64,000 nt of DNA from an uncultured Alphaproteobacteria bacterium (GTDB lineage: Bacteria; Pseudomonadota; Alphaproteobacteria; Thalassobaculales; Thalassobaculaceae): assembly GCA_902629125.1 (NCBI GenBank), contig CACOPQ010000005.1, positions 1 to 64,000 on the forward strand, read 5' to 3'. Of this stretch, positions 9,453-18,149 are shown piece after piece. Position numbers and translations under genes: made by a program. How positions within the stretch are numbered: position 1 is the stretch's first letter; each line of letters begins with the position of its first letter. Under the pieces are notes generated by a model, which ran no database searches, was not told the origin of the DNA, and saw only the letters and a list, made by a program, of their open reading frames with translations.

Positions 9453-9911
9453 ATGAGAACGTTTTCAGCAAAACCAAATGATATTGAAAAGAAGTGGTGG
9501 CTGATTGATGCCGAAGGCCTAGTTTTGGGCCGATTGGCAACGATTGTGGCGAAATATTTGCGCGGTAAACACAAAACCACCTTTACCCCTCACATGGATT
9601 GCGGTGACAATATTGTCGTAATCAATGCAGAGAAGGTGAAATTAACGGGGGCAAAGCGAACATCAAAAACTTATTATTGGCATACCGGTTATCCTGGGGG
9701 GATAAAATCCCGAACGGCCGATAAGATTTTAGACGGCGCTCATCCAGAACGAGTGATAAAAAAAGCGGTTCAACGGATGATTACTCGGGGGCCGCTCGGT
9801 CGCAAGCAAATGAGTAATCTTAGAGTTTACGGCGGTAATGAACATCCGCACGAAGCGCAGCAACCAGAAGTACTAGATATTGCCGCAATGAATACAAAGA
9901 ATAAGAGGTGA
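9453..9911 (+). CDS. rplM: 50S ribosomal protein L13
   Basis: A 152-residue protein matching bacterial L13 along its full length: '[17 protein letters not shown]' near the N-terminus, '[16 protein letters not shown]' in the middle, and '[16 protein letters not shown]' near the C-terminus. L13 binds 23S rRNA early in 50S subunit assembly. The order rplM-rpsI is near universal in bacteria, and the rpsI ATG lies two bases beyond this stop. Transcription most likely starts at the promoter at 9379-9407. Confidence 0.98.
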   Translation: MRTFSAKPNDIEKKWWLIDAEGLVLGRLATIVAKYLRGKHKTTFTPHMDCGDNIVVINAEKVKLTGAKRTSKTYYWHTGYPGGIKSRTADKILDGAHPERVIKKAVQRMITRGPLGRKQMSNLRVYGGNEHPHEAQQPEVLDIAAMNTKNKR

Positions 9912-9913
9912 AA

Positions 9914-10463
9914 ATGGCTGAAGAAGAGAATAAAAATCCCGAATCTAGCGAGTCATCTGAAAATATTACAGCAACTAACAGTGAAGAAGCGAACACAAAT
10001 GCAGGGTTAGAGGCCTTAAGTGTTTTGAAGGAAGAGCCAATTGCAGAGGCCCCTAGAGAACCCATCATCGATAAACAGGGACGTTCTTATGCGACGGGCA
10101 AGCGAAAAAATGCAATAGCAAGGGTATGGATCAAGCCTGGGCCTGGTAAGATCACAGTTAATGGTAGGGATGTGGAAACTTACTTTGCCAGACCTGTTCT
10201 GCGGATGATGATTGCACAACCATTTGACACAGCTGAGCGTAACGACTCTTATGATGTTACATGTACTGTTGTTGGGGGGGGGGCTCTCCGGACAAGCTGG
10301 TGCGGTTAGACATGGTATTTCAAAGGCGCTGACTTATTATGAACCGGGTCTAAGACCTGTGCTGAAAAAGGGCGGTTTTTTAACGAGAGACCCGCGTGTT
10401 GTAGAGCGTAAGAAATATGGGAAAGCTAAAGCTAGAAGAAGTTATCAGTTCTCGAAGCGCTAG
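9914..10463 (+). CDS. rpsI: 30S ribosomal protein S9, frameshifted at a G10 tract
   Basis: S9 sits at the decoding centre of the 30S subunit, with its C-terminal tail reaching the P-site tRNA. The first frame runs from ATG 9914 through the acidic alphaproteobacterial N-terminal extension and '[15 protein letters not shown]' to 'CTVVGGG'. The rest ('[12 protein letters not shown]' to 'RRSYQFSKR') lies in the next frame. The break is at ten consecutive G (10274-10283), where nine would restore VVGGGLSGQ. The ORF track therefore splits it into two pieces. The gene is essential, so an assembly or sequencing error is likeliest; slippage at the tract is the alternative. AGAGG five bases before ATG 9914 supports that start over GTG 9908. 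Confidence 0.93.
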
Positions 10464-10486
10464 ACGAAATCTGTATTTTTCCCCTT

Positions 10487-10524
10487 AAAAACAGTCACCT
10501 AAATAATTTTGTGGCTGTTTTTTT
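10487..10524 (+). terminator. Rho-independent terminator after rpsI
   Basis: AAAAACAGTCAC pairs with GTGGCTGTTTTT (one G-T wobble) across a 12-base AT-rich loop and runs into a stretch of seven T. It begins 24 bases after the rpsI stop and closes the rplM-rpsI unit. Confidence 0.8.
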
Positions 10525-10975
10525 GTGCTTAATTATCGTGGCTAAAAACTAACAAACGCCCACCTTGTTTACTGCTCGACGAGTAATTGTGGTGAGCATA
10601 CCCCTGGCATATGCCGTACTATTAGGCCTCTCGATTGATTTATGGATGATAGACAGATATTTTTATAAAGATCTACTTCTTATCTCAGCGCCAAAAATTA
10701 GTCACTAAATAATCAATATTTTGTTAGATAGGTTGGCGATAAATTATTTACGTCAATAATATTCCTGCAAAATCAAAAAGCATGTAATAATTGATGGAAT
10801 ATTGCTATAGCTTAACAACTTTTGCATTGTCACTAAAACTTGGTGTTATAGAATATTTGGTTGAAGTTCCATAGGCGCTCAATCTTGGTGTTTGCTGCGC
10901 TTTGCGGCTTTTAATTTAAAGTCATTAGTCAATAAAAATATGTAAAATCATGAAAAATATAGAAAGAGTTGCGTT
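10525..10975. other. Intergenic region between rpsI and the SDR gene
   Basis: This 450-base stretch holds no convincing gene. A 46-codon frame from TTG 10565 to 10706 would encode a hydrophobic peptide but has no ribosome binding site. The right half contains the candidate SDR promoter listed separately. The sequence is very AT-rich from about 10680 onwards. Confidence 0.4.
10827..10854 (+). promoter_or_regulatory. Candidate promoter of the SDR gene
   Basis: TTGTCA and TAGAAT are separated by 16 bases. The implied transcript would have a leader of roughly 115 bases before the ATG at 10976. This rests on motif match only. Confidence 0.35.
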
Positions 10976-11776
10976 ATGAGGTTGAATGAAAAAGTAGCTA
11001 TTGTGGTTGGAGCAGGCCAACAACCTGGGGAAACAATTGGAAATGGGCGAGCTACGGCCATTCGCTTTGCTGAAGAGGGCGCTAACGTTCTACTTGTAGA
11101 TAAAAATGAAAAGTTGGCACTAGAAACCCTGGATTTAATCGAAAATAAGGGGGGCACGGCTAAGGTTCAAATAGCCGATATTACAGATGAAGATGATTGC
11201 AAAAACATAGCAACAGCTTGCATGAATTACTTTGGGAAAATTGATATTCTCCACAATAACGTCGGCCGCTCGGAGGGAGATGCAGGAACGACTGACATGG
11301 ATGTGAAAGTGTGGGATCAATTGATGGATATGAATTTGAAAGGCATGTTTATGACATGTAAGCATGTTTTGCCTATAATGCGGAAACAGAATACCGGATG
11401 TATCATCAATATATCCTCAATTGCGTCTATCTGTTCGCATAACAGTATAACCTATAAAACTGGAAAGGGCGCTGTGAATACAATGACGCACCATCTCGCG
11501 ATGGAAAATGCCTCCTACGGCATTCGAGCAAATGCTATTTTACCTGGACTAATGGACACACCCATGGCTATTGAAAGGCGGGCGCGCGAGCAAAATGTAC
11601 ACAGAGATGAAGTACGTAATGCCCGAAATAATCGTGTTCCATTGTTAAAGAAAATGGGTACGGCTTGGGATGTTGCTAATGCCTCTGTGTTCTTAGCTTC
11701 TGAGGAAGCAAACTACATTACCGGACTAATTATGCCTGTTGATGGCGGATTGTCTGCTCACGTAGGAGGGGCATGA
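10976..11776 (+). CDS. Short-chain dehydrogenase/reductase (SDR)
   Basis: A 266-residue NAD(P)-dependent SDR. The cofactor-binding glycine motif is stretched to GAGQQPGETIGNGRA, several residues longer than the usual TGxxxGxG. The NNVG segment (~90), the catalytic Ser in 'NISSIAS' and YKTGK (the YxxxK pair, ~160) are present, so it should be active. The C-terminal 'GLIMPVDGGLSAHVGG' is typical. It converges with the GMC oxidoreductase gene, whose stop is two bases away. The alcohol or ketone substrate is unknown. Confidence 0.88.
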   Translation: MRLNEKVAIVVGAGQQPGETIGNGRATAIRFAEEGANVLLVDKNEKLALETLDLIENKGGTAKVQIADITDEDDCKNIATACMNYFGKIDILHNNVGRSEGDAGTTDMDVKVWDQLMDMNLKGMFMTCKHVLPIMRKQNTGCIINISSIASICSHNSITYKTGKGAVNTMTHHLAMENASYGIRANAILPGLMDTPMAIERRAREQNVHRDEVRNARNNRVPLLKKMGTAWDVANASVFLASEEANYITGLIMPVDGGLSAHVGGA

Positions 11777-11777
11777 G

Positions 11778-13412
11778 CTAATTTTGATTCCATTTAGATA
11801 AGATCAAATCAGATGCTTTCTCTGCGATCATGATTGTTGGAGCGTTTGTATTTCCAGATGTAAGTGTGGGCATTATTGAAGCGTCAACAACTCGGAGGTT
11901 TCCAAAACCTTTAACAATAAGCTCTTCATTTACAACTGACATTTTATCCTGGCCCATTTTGCAAGTTCCGACTGGGTGATAAGTCGTTTCGGCTGTTTCT
12001 TTTACCCACTCGAGCAAATCGTTGTCATCAATTACGTTTGGACCAGGAGCTAACTCCTTTCCCCTTATGTTTTGCATTGCTTCTGAGTTAACCCATTGGC
12101 GCACAATTTTCATACCAGAAACTAGTGTGTCTTTATCTATCTTGTTAGAAAGAAAGTTATATTGAATTTTTGGAGGCGCAGTGCTGCGTGATGATGCGAT
12201 GTGAACGCTTCCGCAGCTTTCTGGCCGAAGAGAATGCACCGCCATTGTAAAACCACTAGCCTTGTCGAGAGAAACCCCGCTTTTTATCAAAAAAGGGTTT
12301 ACCGATATCCCTAGGTCTGGAGCAGAAAGTCCCTCTCTAGATCTCACATAAGCCCGCATCGGCGCAGCAGGCATTGCAAGAAACCCTTTGCCAGTTGTCA
12401 AATACTTAGCTATCTCGAGCGCCATACCAATCCCCCGAGCTCTATCATTGTAGGTATAGCGTCCCTTCAGCGTGCTCCATTTCATTCGTGGAGCATAATG
12501 ATCCCGGAGGTTCTCTCCTACGCCTGGTAGTGCCGACTTTACCTCAATGCCAGCTTTTTTTAAAACAGTCTCAGCTCCTATTCCGGATAGCTCCAACAAT
12601 TGCGGTGAATTGATAGCGCCAGCGCTTATTATCACCTCGCATTTGCAGCGCATAATTACCGTCATGCCTTTTTTGGTTGTTTCGACACCCACACATTTAT
12701 TATTTTGAATGATTAGTTTTTCAACGTATGTGTCAGTCAAAATGCGCAAATTTTTTCGTTTTTTAATAGGATACAGATAAGAAACAGCCGTACTTTGTCG
12801 TTTTCCTTTCCAGATTGTTGCTTGTGTCATTCCCACGCCATCCTGTTGCCCCGCATTGTAGTCGGGATTTCTCTGTATCCCAATCTCCTCTGCACCTTTG
12901 AACATTGCATCGTAGAAAGCATTACTCTCCATCGGGTCGGTTACTATTAGGGGGCCGGTTTGTCCTCTGTATGCAGAATTGGGTCCTTTATAGGTTTCCA
13001 TTTTTTTAAAGTATGGGAGTACATCTTGGTAACCCCAGCCTTTATTTCCAAGCTGCGCCCAATGGTCGTAGTCCTGGCTTTGTCCTCTAACAAAAACCAT
13101 TCCGTTGATAGAGCTTGAGCCTCCTAAAATTTTCCCTCTCGGTATCTCAATACTTCGAAAGCCTGTGCCTTCATCTGGTTCCGAAGAATAGAGCCAATTA
13201 ACACTTGGGTTATTTATAAATTTTGCAAAACTTATGGGTATCGTACTTAAAACGTGAGAATCACGACCAGCTTCAATAAGGGTAACTGAAAAACGACCAT
13301 TTGCTGTCAGTCTGTTGGCTAATACAGCGCCCGCAGAACCACCACCTATGATAATGAAGTCCGAATAGTTCGTTAGCGCTTTTTTTGCGTCTGAGTTGTC
13401 TGTTTCATCCAT
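11778..13412 (-). CDS. GMC-family FAD oxidoreductase (choline dehydrogenase-like), copy 1
   Basis: A 544-residue flavoprotein of the glucose-methanol-choline family. The FAD-binding motif 'IIIGGGSAGAVLANRL' (~20), the GMC signature 'PRGKILGGSSSINGMVFVRG' and the C-terminal 'TTYHPVGTCKMG' with the catalytic His are visible; the final 'SGNTNAPTIMIAEKASD' carries the second active-site residue as Asn. It should oxidise an alcohol to an aldehyde or ketone. It is clearly related to the gene at 22004, sharing long blocks such as 'DYDHWAQLGNKGW'. No betaine genes flank it, so choline is not a safe substrate call. Confidence 0.9.
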   Translation of the reverse strand: MDETDNSDAKKALTNYSDFIIIGGGSAGAVLANRLTANGRFSVTLIEAGRDSHVLSTIPISFAKFINNPSVNWLYSSEPDEGTGFRSIEIPRGKILGGSSSINGMVFVRGQSQDYDHWAQLGNKGWGYQDVLPYFKKMETYKGPNSAYRGQTGPLIVTDPMESNAFYDAMFKGAEEIGIQRNPDYNAGQQDGVGMTQATIWKGKRQSTAVSYLYPIKKRKNLRILTDTYVEKLIIQNNKCVGVETTKKGMTVIMRCKCEVIISAGAINSPQLLELSGIGAETVLKKAGIEVKSALPGVGENLRDHYAPRMKWSTLKGRYTYNDRARGIGMALEIAKYLTTGKGFLAMPAAPMRAYVRSREGLSAPDLGISVNPFLIKSGVSLDKASGFTMAVHSLRPESCGSVHIASSRSTAPPKIQYNFLSNKIDKDTLVSGMKIVRQWVNSEAMQNIRGKELAPGPNVIDDNDLLEWVKETAETTYHPVGTCKMGQDKMSVVNEELIVKGFGNLRVVDASIMPTLTSGNTNAPTIMIAEKASDLILSKWNQN

Positions 13413-13541
13413 AGCATTATGGTATAAGGTGGCACACTTATTGCGTTTATCAATGAATATTTTATATTATCTGAGATTAATGGTTTTGGCATCTCGGTAT
13501 ATTTCACTTGGATAGAGAAAGCTCTCTTTCAGGAGATAGGT

Positions 13542-14564
13542 ATGAGTGCAGATAGTGAACACAGTGAAACAGAAAGCCTAGATGGGCACGACTCAATTAC
13601 TAGCTTGCCATTATCGGCCTTTAATTTGGAAAATTCTTCTTTAAAATCCGCTACCCTCAGGAAAAACATTGCTTTAGAAACCGTGATCGATTTCACAAAT
13701 TCTGTGCAGCAAGACATTGGGCTGATAACTCAAAAAGAATTAATGTTACATTTTGATCGTAACGAAGTTGGCGATGCTGACAAAAAAACACTTTCATCTC
13801 TGACCTCACTGCCTAGTTTTGATTGTTATACGCTAAAGGCAGCGTTAGCCCCTTTAAAAATTGAGGTTTTAGACAAAAATATTTTTAATCTTTCATCGAA
13901 AATGAAAACTACTTTGTTTCCGTTAATGAGCCGAATAACGCGTCCACTCATTCAATATCTATATTCTGATCAGAAATTTGGTGTGAGCGACACAGAAACG
14001 CTTTTAAAGCTGATTAAAAATACAGAGCCGTTTAGAGTAAGAGACCGATTAGAGATTATGGCTCAAAACATGTCTGTGTCTTTATCTAAACTTATAGAAA
14101 ATCTAGAAGAATTTGGGGAATTGTTTTTATCAGTTTCATTCTTTGAAAACATAAATAGTGAAGCTAGTTCTAAAATTGATCAAATGATCCTTTGGGCGGA
14201 GGATGGTGTAACAAACTCTAATTTGCGCAATGACCCTTCGGCTCAAAGTCAATTTTCGCAAGTTGAGCGAAGACTTGAATATATAAAAACAAACCTCCAT
14301 GGTCGCTTCGATAATCTTGGTAGGATCACCCAAGTTGATTGGGAAGAATTTGGTGCAAGCGATTTCAAAACAGTAAAGAGGGAGATCCTCTCGCAACAGG
14401 CAAACTTAGCCATAGCTTTGTGTGGTATCATGGTAAAAGCTTTTGAATGGGAGAAGCAATTCCCAAGTGCTGGGGGTAGTCCTCAGCAATGCTTAGAATT
14501 TATATCGCAAGACCTAAATGTAGGGCTGGAAAACCTTACTAGAGCTTTGCCAGAAATTGAATAG
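13542..14564 (+). CDS. Hypothetical protein, 340 residues
   Basis: I do not recognise this protein. It starts at ATG 13542 after AGGAGATAGGT and lacks a signal peptide or membrane segments. The N-terminal ~40 residues are acidic and Ser-rich; the remainder is mostly polar helical sequence, with a Leu/Ile-rich heptad-like pattern around residues 160-200 and few Cys. It stands alone between the divergent GMC gene and the lipoprotein gene, about 145 bases from the latter. Codon use looks like that of its neighbours, so it is probably a genuine cytoplasmic protein restricted to related bacteria. Confidence 0.7.
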   Translation: MSADSEHSETESLDGHDSITSLPLSAFNLENSSLKSATLRKNIALETVIDFTNSVQQDIGLITQKELMLHFDRNEVGDADKKTLSSLTSLPSFDCYTLKAALAPLKIEVLDKNIFNLSSKMKTTLFPLMSRITRPLIQYLYSDQKFGVSDTETLLKLIKNTEPFRVRDRLEIMAQNMSVSLSKLIENLEEFGELFLSVSFFENINSEASSKIDQMILWAEDGVTNSNLRNDPSAQSQFSQVERRLEYIKTNLHGRFDNLGRITQVDWEEFGASDFKTVKREILSQQANLAIALCGIMVKAFEWEKQFPSAGGSPQQCLEFISQDLNVGLENLTRALPEIE

Positions 14565-14718
14565 CTTGATTTGTTGAATCCAAAATGGTTCTAGCTTTTA
14601 CAAACTAAGTAACAGAGTAAAAATGGGTCAAATTTGGTTTAATTAGCAACGAACTATAGGTGTAATTAGCATGATGTGTTAAAAACTAGCGATTGCTATA
14701 GTTTATGGAGTGTTTCTT

Positions 14719-15735
14719 GTGAAAACTTATACTATTCGGTGTTTGGGACAAAAACAATATCGGCGGGCAGTATTTTGTTTTAAAGTTACGGTTGCTTCGT
14801 CTTTCTTAAGTTTGGCAGGATGTTCTCAATTACCAACACTTTCCTTACCTTTGGATTGGATAAAAACGAGCCAATCAATGGTTGAAGGAGCAGTAAGCGG
14901 TTTCATTGGAAAAAAAGATACTGGCAAGTCTATTAAATATCCAAAGCTATCGAAGTTTCCCTCGCGCCCCACACTATTGTCAACGAGTGAAGACAGAAAC
15001 AAAATAAGGAATGAACTTGTTTCTGATAAAAAGAATGCGAGTTACGTAGGTACAAAGTCTAAATTATGGCCTAACTCTATGCCATTTAAAACTAAACCGG
15101 TTGCTCCAATTAAGACGGATGATAACGCCTCACAACCAAAGCTTTCAGGAAAAACAAGTTTTGTGCAGTCTCCAATTAGATCAACAAAAGCCGTAGAAAA
15201 AACTACTCAATCAAAACAAGTTATTGCAAAAGTAAGCACTAATAGCGATCAGCAGCAAACTCCTTACCAATCTTCTGAGGTAAAAACTAAAAAGTTTAAG
15301 TTCAAGATGCCCATAAAAGTGGATGCTAAAAGAAGTAAAAAATCTCTCTTAAAATTTCAAATCGTCGATTCTGTATCAACAGTTAATAAGGGTGTGATTA
15401 ATTTCGGCCATGGTTCGTTCCAATTGTCAGCCGCAGACCGAAGCTTTCTTTCAAAAATAGCATCGGAAGTAAAAAAAACCGGCGCATCAGTTCGGGTCGT
15501 CGGCCATGCGTCTATGAGAACTAGAGACATGGACGAACTGAAACACACGCTTGCTAATTTTAATATTTCCGTAAAAAGAGCCGAAGCCGTAGCCTCCTTT
15601 TTAATATCAAGTGGTGTAAGAGCAGAGAAGTTGATTGTTGATGCTGTTGGGGATAGCCAACCTCTGAACTACGAAAGTATGCCATCGGAAGAACGTGCAA
15701 ATCGCCGCGCAGAAATATTTATCTTAAAGTCATAA
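14719..15735 (+). CDS. OmpA-family lipoprotein
   Basis: Start chosen at GTG 14719 (338 residues), preceded by GGAG with eight bases spacing, rather than GTG 14710. The signal peptide ends in the lipobox LAGC with Cys at about residue 35, so the protein should be lipidated and anchored in the outer membrane. Residues ~40-220 are a Lys/Ser/Thr-rich, low-complexity linker. The last ~110 residues are an OmpA-like peptidoglycan-binding domain: 'VVGHAS', 'RAEAVASFL', 'VGDSQPL' and 'RANRRAEIFI'. The usual GHxD motif is GHAS here. A periplasmic tether role is likely; the nearest known type is Pal or a motility-type OmpA protein. Confidence 0.8.
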   Translation: MKTYTIRCLGQKQYRRAVFCFKVTVASSFLSLAGCSQLPTLSLPLDWIKTSQSMVEGAVSGFIGKKDTGKSIKYPKLSKFPSRPTLLSTSEDRNKIRNELVSDKKNASYVGTKSKLWPNSMPFKTKPVAPIKTDDNASQPKLSGKTSFVQSPIRSTKAVEKTTQSKQVIAKVSTNSDQQQTPYQSSEVKTKKFKFKMPIKVDAKRSKKSLLKFQIVDSVSTVNKGVINFGHGSFQLSAADRSFLSKIASEVKKTGASVRVVGHASMRTRDMDELKHTLANFNISVKRAEAVASFLISSGVRAEKLIVDAVGDSQPLNYESMPSEERANRRAEIFILKS

Positions 15736-15810
15736 GATTAATATTAGTTGATTGACGCAACGATCGTCACAGGTTGAAAAACCTTATTAACAATATTTGG
15801 AAAAGTTTGA

Positions 15811-17109
15811 ATGGCTAGAACAATTAACATTGCAGTTGCGGGGCTAGGGACGGTTGGAGCTGAAACATATAGAATAATAAAAGAAGAAAGCGACTTCCTT
15901 AAAGCGCGCAGTTCTGCAGATTTTAATGTTGTTGCGGTATCGGCAAGAAGTAGAGATAAAAAAAGAAATATCGATTTGAGTGGAGCTGAATGGATCAGTG
16001 ATTGCCGTGATATAGCAAATATTAAAGATATTGATGTGGTTATTGAGTTGGTGGGTGGCTCGGAAGGTGTTGCGAAAGAATTAGTCGAAAAATCTATAGC
16101 AAACGGGAAATCGGTCATTACGGCTAACAAGGCGCTAGTAGCCACACACGGAATTAATATCGGAGAACTAGTCGCAAAACACGACGTGATGTTTGGTTAC
16201 GAGGCTGCAGTCGCCGGCGGTATTCCAATAATTAAAACAATTCGTGAGGGCTTGGCTTCCAATAAAATCAGTAGAATTTACGGTATACTCAACGGGACAT
16301 GTAATTACATTCTCTCAGTAATGCGCGAAACTGGTCAAGAATTTGAGGATATTCTGGCTGATGCCCAGCGATTGGGTTACGCAGAGGCTGATCCCTCATT
16401 TGATGTAGATGGCGTAGATGCGGCACACAAATTAGCAATACTCTCGGCAATAGCCTTTCAAACTCCAATAAATTTCAGCGGCGTTTATGTCGAGGGAATA
16501 AGACTTATTTCGCCGGTTGATATCGATTTTGCAACAGAATTAGGTTACCGCATTAAGCTATTAGGTATAGGAGAACTGCTAGGTGATGGTTTACAGCAGC
16601 GGGTTCGACCATGTTTGGTGCCGGTAAATATACCAATAGCTCAAGTAGAAGACGTTTTTAACGCTGTTGCTGCTGAGGCGGACGGAGTAGGCACTTCACT
16701 TTCTTACGGTCGTGGGGCTGGCGCTGGTCCAACAAGTTCAGCAGTCCTCTCAGATCTTCTCGACTTTGCCAATAATCGTCGCACAAGCTTTTTAGGAACA
16801 GCAGACGGCGACCTTGTGGCGAGGCCTGTTCAAGAATTACAGAAGCTTTCAGGATCATATTACCTCAGACTGCAAGTCTTTGATCGACCAGGTGTTTTGG
16901 CAGACTTGACTGCTGTGTTTCGCGACAAAGGGGTGTCAGTCGAAGCATTACTTCAGCGAGGTAGAAACCCTGATGGTACCGTCCCTGTTGTTCTTACCAC
17001 TCATGAAACGTCAGAAGAAGCAGTTCAAAAATCTGTAGCTGAGTTTGAAAAACTCGAAAATGTTGTTGAAAAGCCCTGCATATTGCCAATTGAAAATTTC
17101 GCAGGATGA
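15811..17109 (+). CDS. hom: Homoserine dehydrogenase
   Basis: Reduces aspartate semialdehyde to homoserine for Thr, Met and Ile synthesis. The 432 residues show the NAD(P) motif 'AVAGLGTVGAETYRII' at the N-terminus, the catalytic region 'GILNGTCNYILSVM' (~165), and a C-terminal ACT domain ('YYLRLQVFDRPGVLADLTA', ~350) expected to mediate feedback by an amino acid. Length is standard for the Hom-ACT form. It is followed by glpX after a short gap, and hom-glpX-recJ is a common alphaproteobacterial order. Confidence 0.96.
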   Translation: MARTINIAVAGLGTVGAETYRIIKEESDFLKARSSADFNVVAVSARSRDKKRNIDLSGAEWISDCRDIANIKDIDVVIELVGGSEGVAKELVEKSIANGKSVITANKALVATHGINIGELVAKHDVMFGYEAAVAGGIPIIKTIREGLASNKISRIYGILNGTCNYILSVMRETGQEFEDILADAQRLGYAEADPSFDVDGVDAAHKLAILSAIAFQTPINFSGVYVEGIRLISPVDIDFATELGYRIKLLGIGELLGDGLQQRVRPCLVPVNIPIAQVEDVFNAVAAEADGVGTSLSYGRGAGAGPTSSAVLSDLLDFANNRRTSFLGTADGDLVARPVQELQKLSGSYYLRLQVFDRPGVLADLTAVFRDKGVSVEALLQRGRNPDGTVPVVLTTHETSEEAVQKSVAEFEKLENVVEKPCILPIENFAG

Positions 17110-17139
17110 TCGAAATAAGGTTTGAAAAGAGGCGTGCCA

Positions 17140-18141
17140 ATGGTCGAACACACTTTTGACGAGGAATTGATATTGGATCGTAATTTAGCACTCGAGGCTG
17201 TAAGGGTAACGGAGGCGGCAGCGTTATCTGCTTCGAAATTAATAGGACGGGGTGATGAAAAATCGGCGGATCAAGCCGCTGTGGACTCGATGCGCCATGC
17301 CTTAAATACTTTGGATATAGAGGGAACAGTTGTAATAGGTGAGGGCGAGCGAGATGAAGCGCCGATGTTGTATATTGGTGAGAATGTAGGTAAAGGTGGT
17401 CCAAAGATAGATATTGCTCTTGATCCATTGGAGGGAACAACTATCACAGCAAAGGGTGGGCAAAATGCCTTAGCTGTAATGGCTATGGCCACACACGGTG
17501 GTTTTTTAAACGCACCAGATGTTTACATGGACAAGATAGCCGTTGGTGGCGGATTACCAGAAGGAGTGGTAGATCTGGATAATTCGATTAAGGAAAACCT
17601 AGCTAGCCTATCCGATGCAAAAAATGTTTCTGTTTCTGATTTGCTTGTTTGTATATTGGATAGACCTCGGCATGCAGAACTCATTTCCGATGTAAGAAAT
17701 GCAGGAGCGAGGATAATGCTTATCTCCGATGGTGATGTTTCAGGTGTAATAGCTAGTGCGCAGCATGAAACTGGTGTTGACCTATATGTTGGATCTGGCG
17801 GTGCGCCCGAGGGGGTATTGGCCGCGGCTGCCCTTCGTTGTATTGGCGGGCAGATGCAAGGACGTCTTTTGTTCAGGAATGAAGATGAAGTAGGACGGGC
17901 GACACGAATAGGCATAAAAGACTTAGATGCAAAATATACACTTTCACAACTGGCAAGGGGCGAAGTCTTATTTGCAGCAACTGGTGTCACAGATGGTACG
18001 ATGCTTCGTGGAGTTAACCGTAATGGAGAGCGTGCATATACCCACTCGATAATAATGAGATCGAGCAGTGGTACTGTTCGAAAAATAGAAGCTTTCCATG
18101 ACTGGACAAAGAAGACGGAGTATAAGAATACGAAAGTATAG
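17140..18141 (+). CDS. glpX: Fructose-1,6-bisphosphatase class II
   Basis: Hydrolyses fructose 1,6-bisphosphate to fructose 6-phosphate in gluconeogenesis. The family motifs 'VIGEGERDEAPMLYIGE' and 'DPLEGTTITAKGGQNA' carry the metal and phosphate ligands; the N-terminal 'DRNLALEAVRVTEAAAL' is also typical. I place the start at ATG 17140, which has AAGAGG seven bases upstream; the track's TTG at 17122 adds six residues without support. The gene lies between hom and recJ on the same strand with short gaps. Confidence 0.94.
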   Translation: MVEHTFDEELILDRNLALEAVRVTEAAALSASKLIGRGDEKSADQAAVDSMRHALNTLDIEGTVVIGEGERDEAPMLYIGENVGKGGPKIDIALDPLEGTTITAKGGQNALAVMAMATHGGFLNAPDVYMDKIAVGGGLPEGVVDLDNSIKENLASLSDAKNVSVSDLLVCILDRPRHAELISDVRNAGARIMLISDGDVSGVIASAQHETGVDLYVGSGGAPEGVLAAAALRCIGGQMQGRLLFRNEDEVGRATRIGIKDLDAKYTLSQLARGEVLFAATGVTDGTMLRGVNRNGERAYTHSIIMRSSSGTVRKIEAFHDWTKKTEYKNTKV

Positions 18142-18149
18142 TCAGACCA

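Noticed and set aside
10212-10463. Separate 83-residue ORF after rpsI
   Set aside because: It is the second half of S9 in the shifted frame; its first ~20 residues are out-of-frame rpsI sequence.
10565-10706. 46-codon hydrophobic frame starting TTG
   Set aside because: No ribosome binding site, no recognisable homology, in an AT-rich gap; too weak to annotate.
15744-16145. 133-residue minus-strand ORF over the start of hom
   Set aside because: Antisense shadow of hom; low-complexity Ser/Ala/Leu sequence typical of an antisense frame.
17523-17990. 155-residue minus-strand ORF inside glpX
   Set aside because: Antisense to a well-supported conserved gene, with no independent domain.
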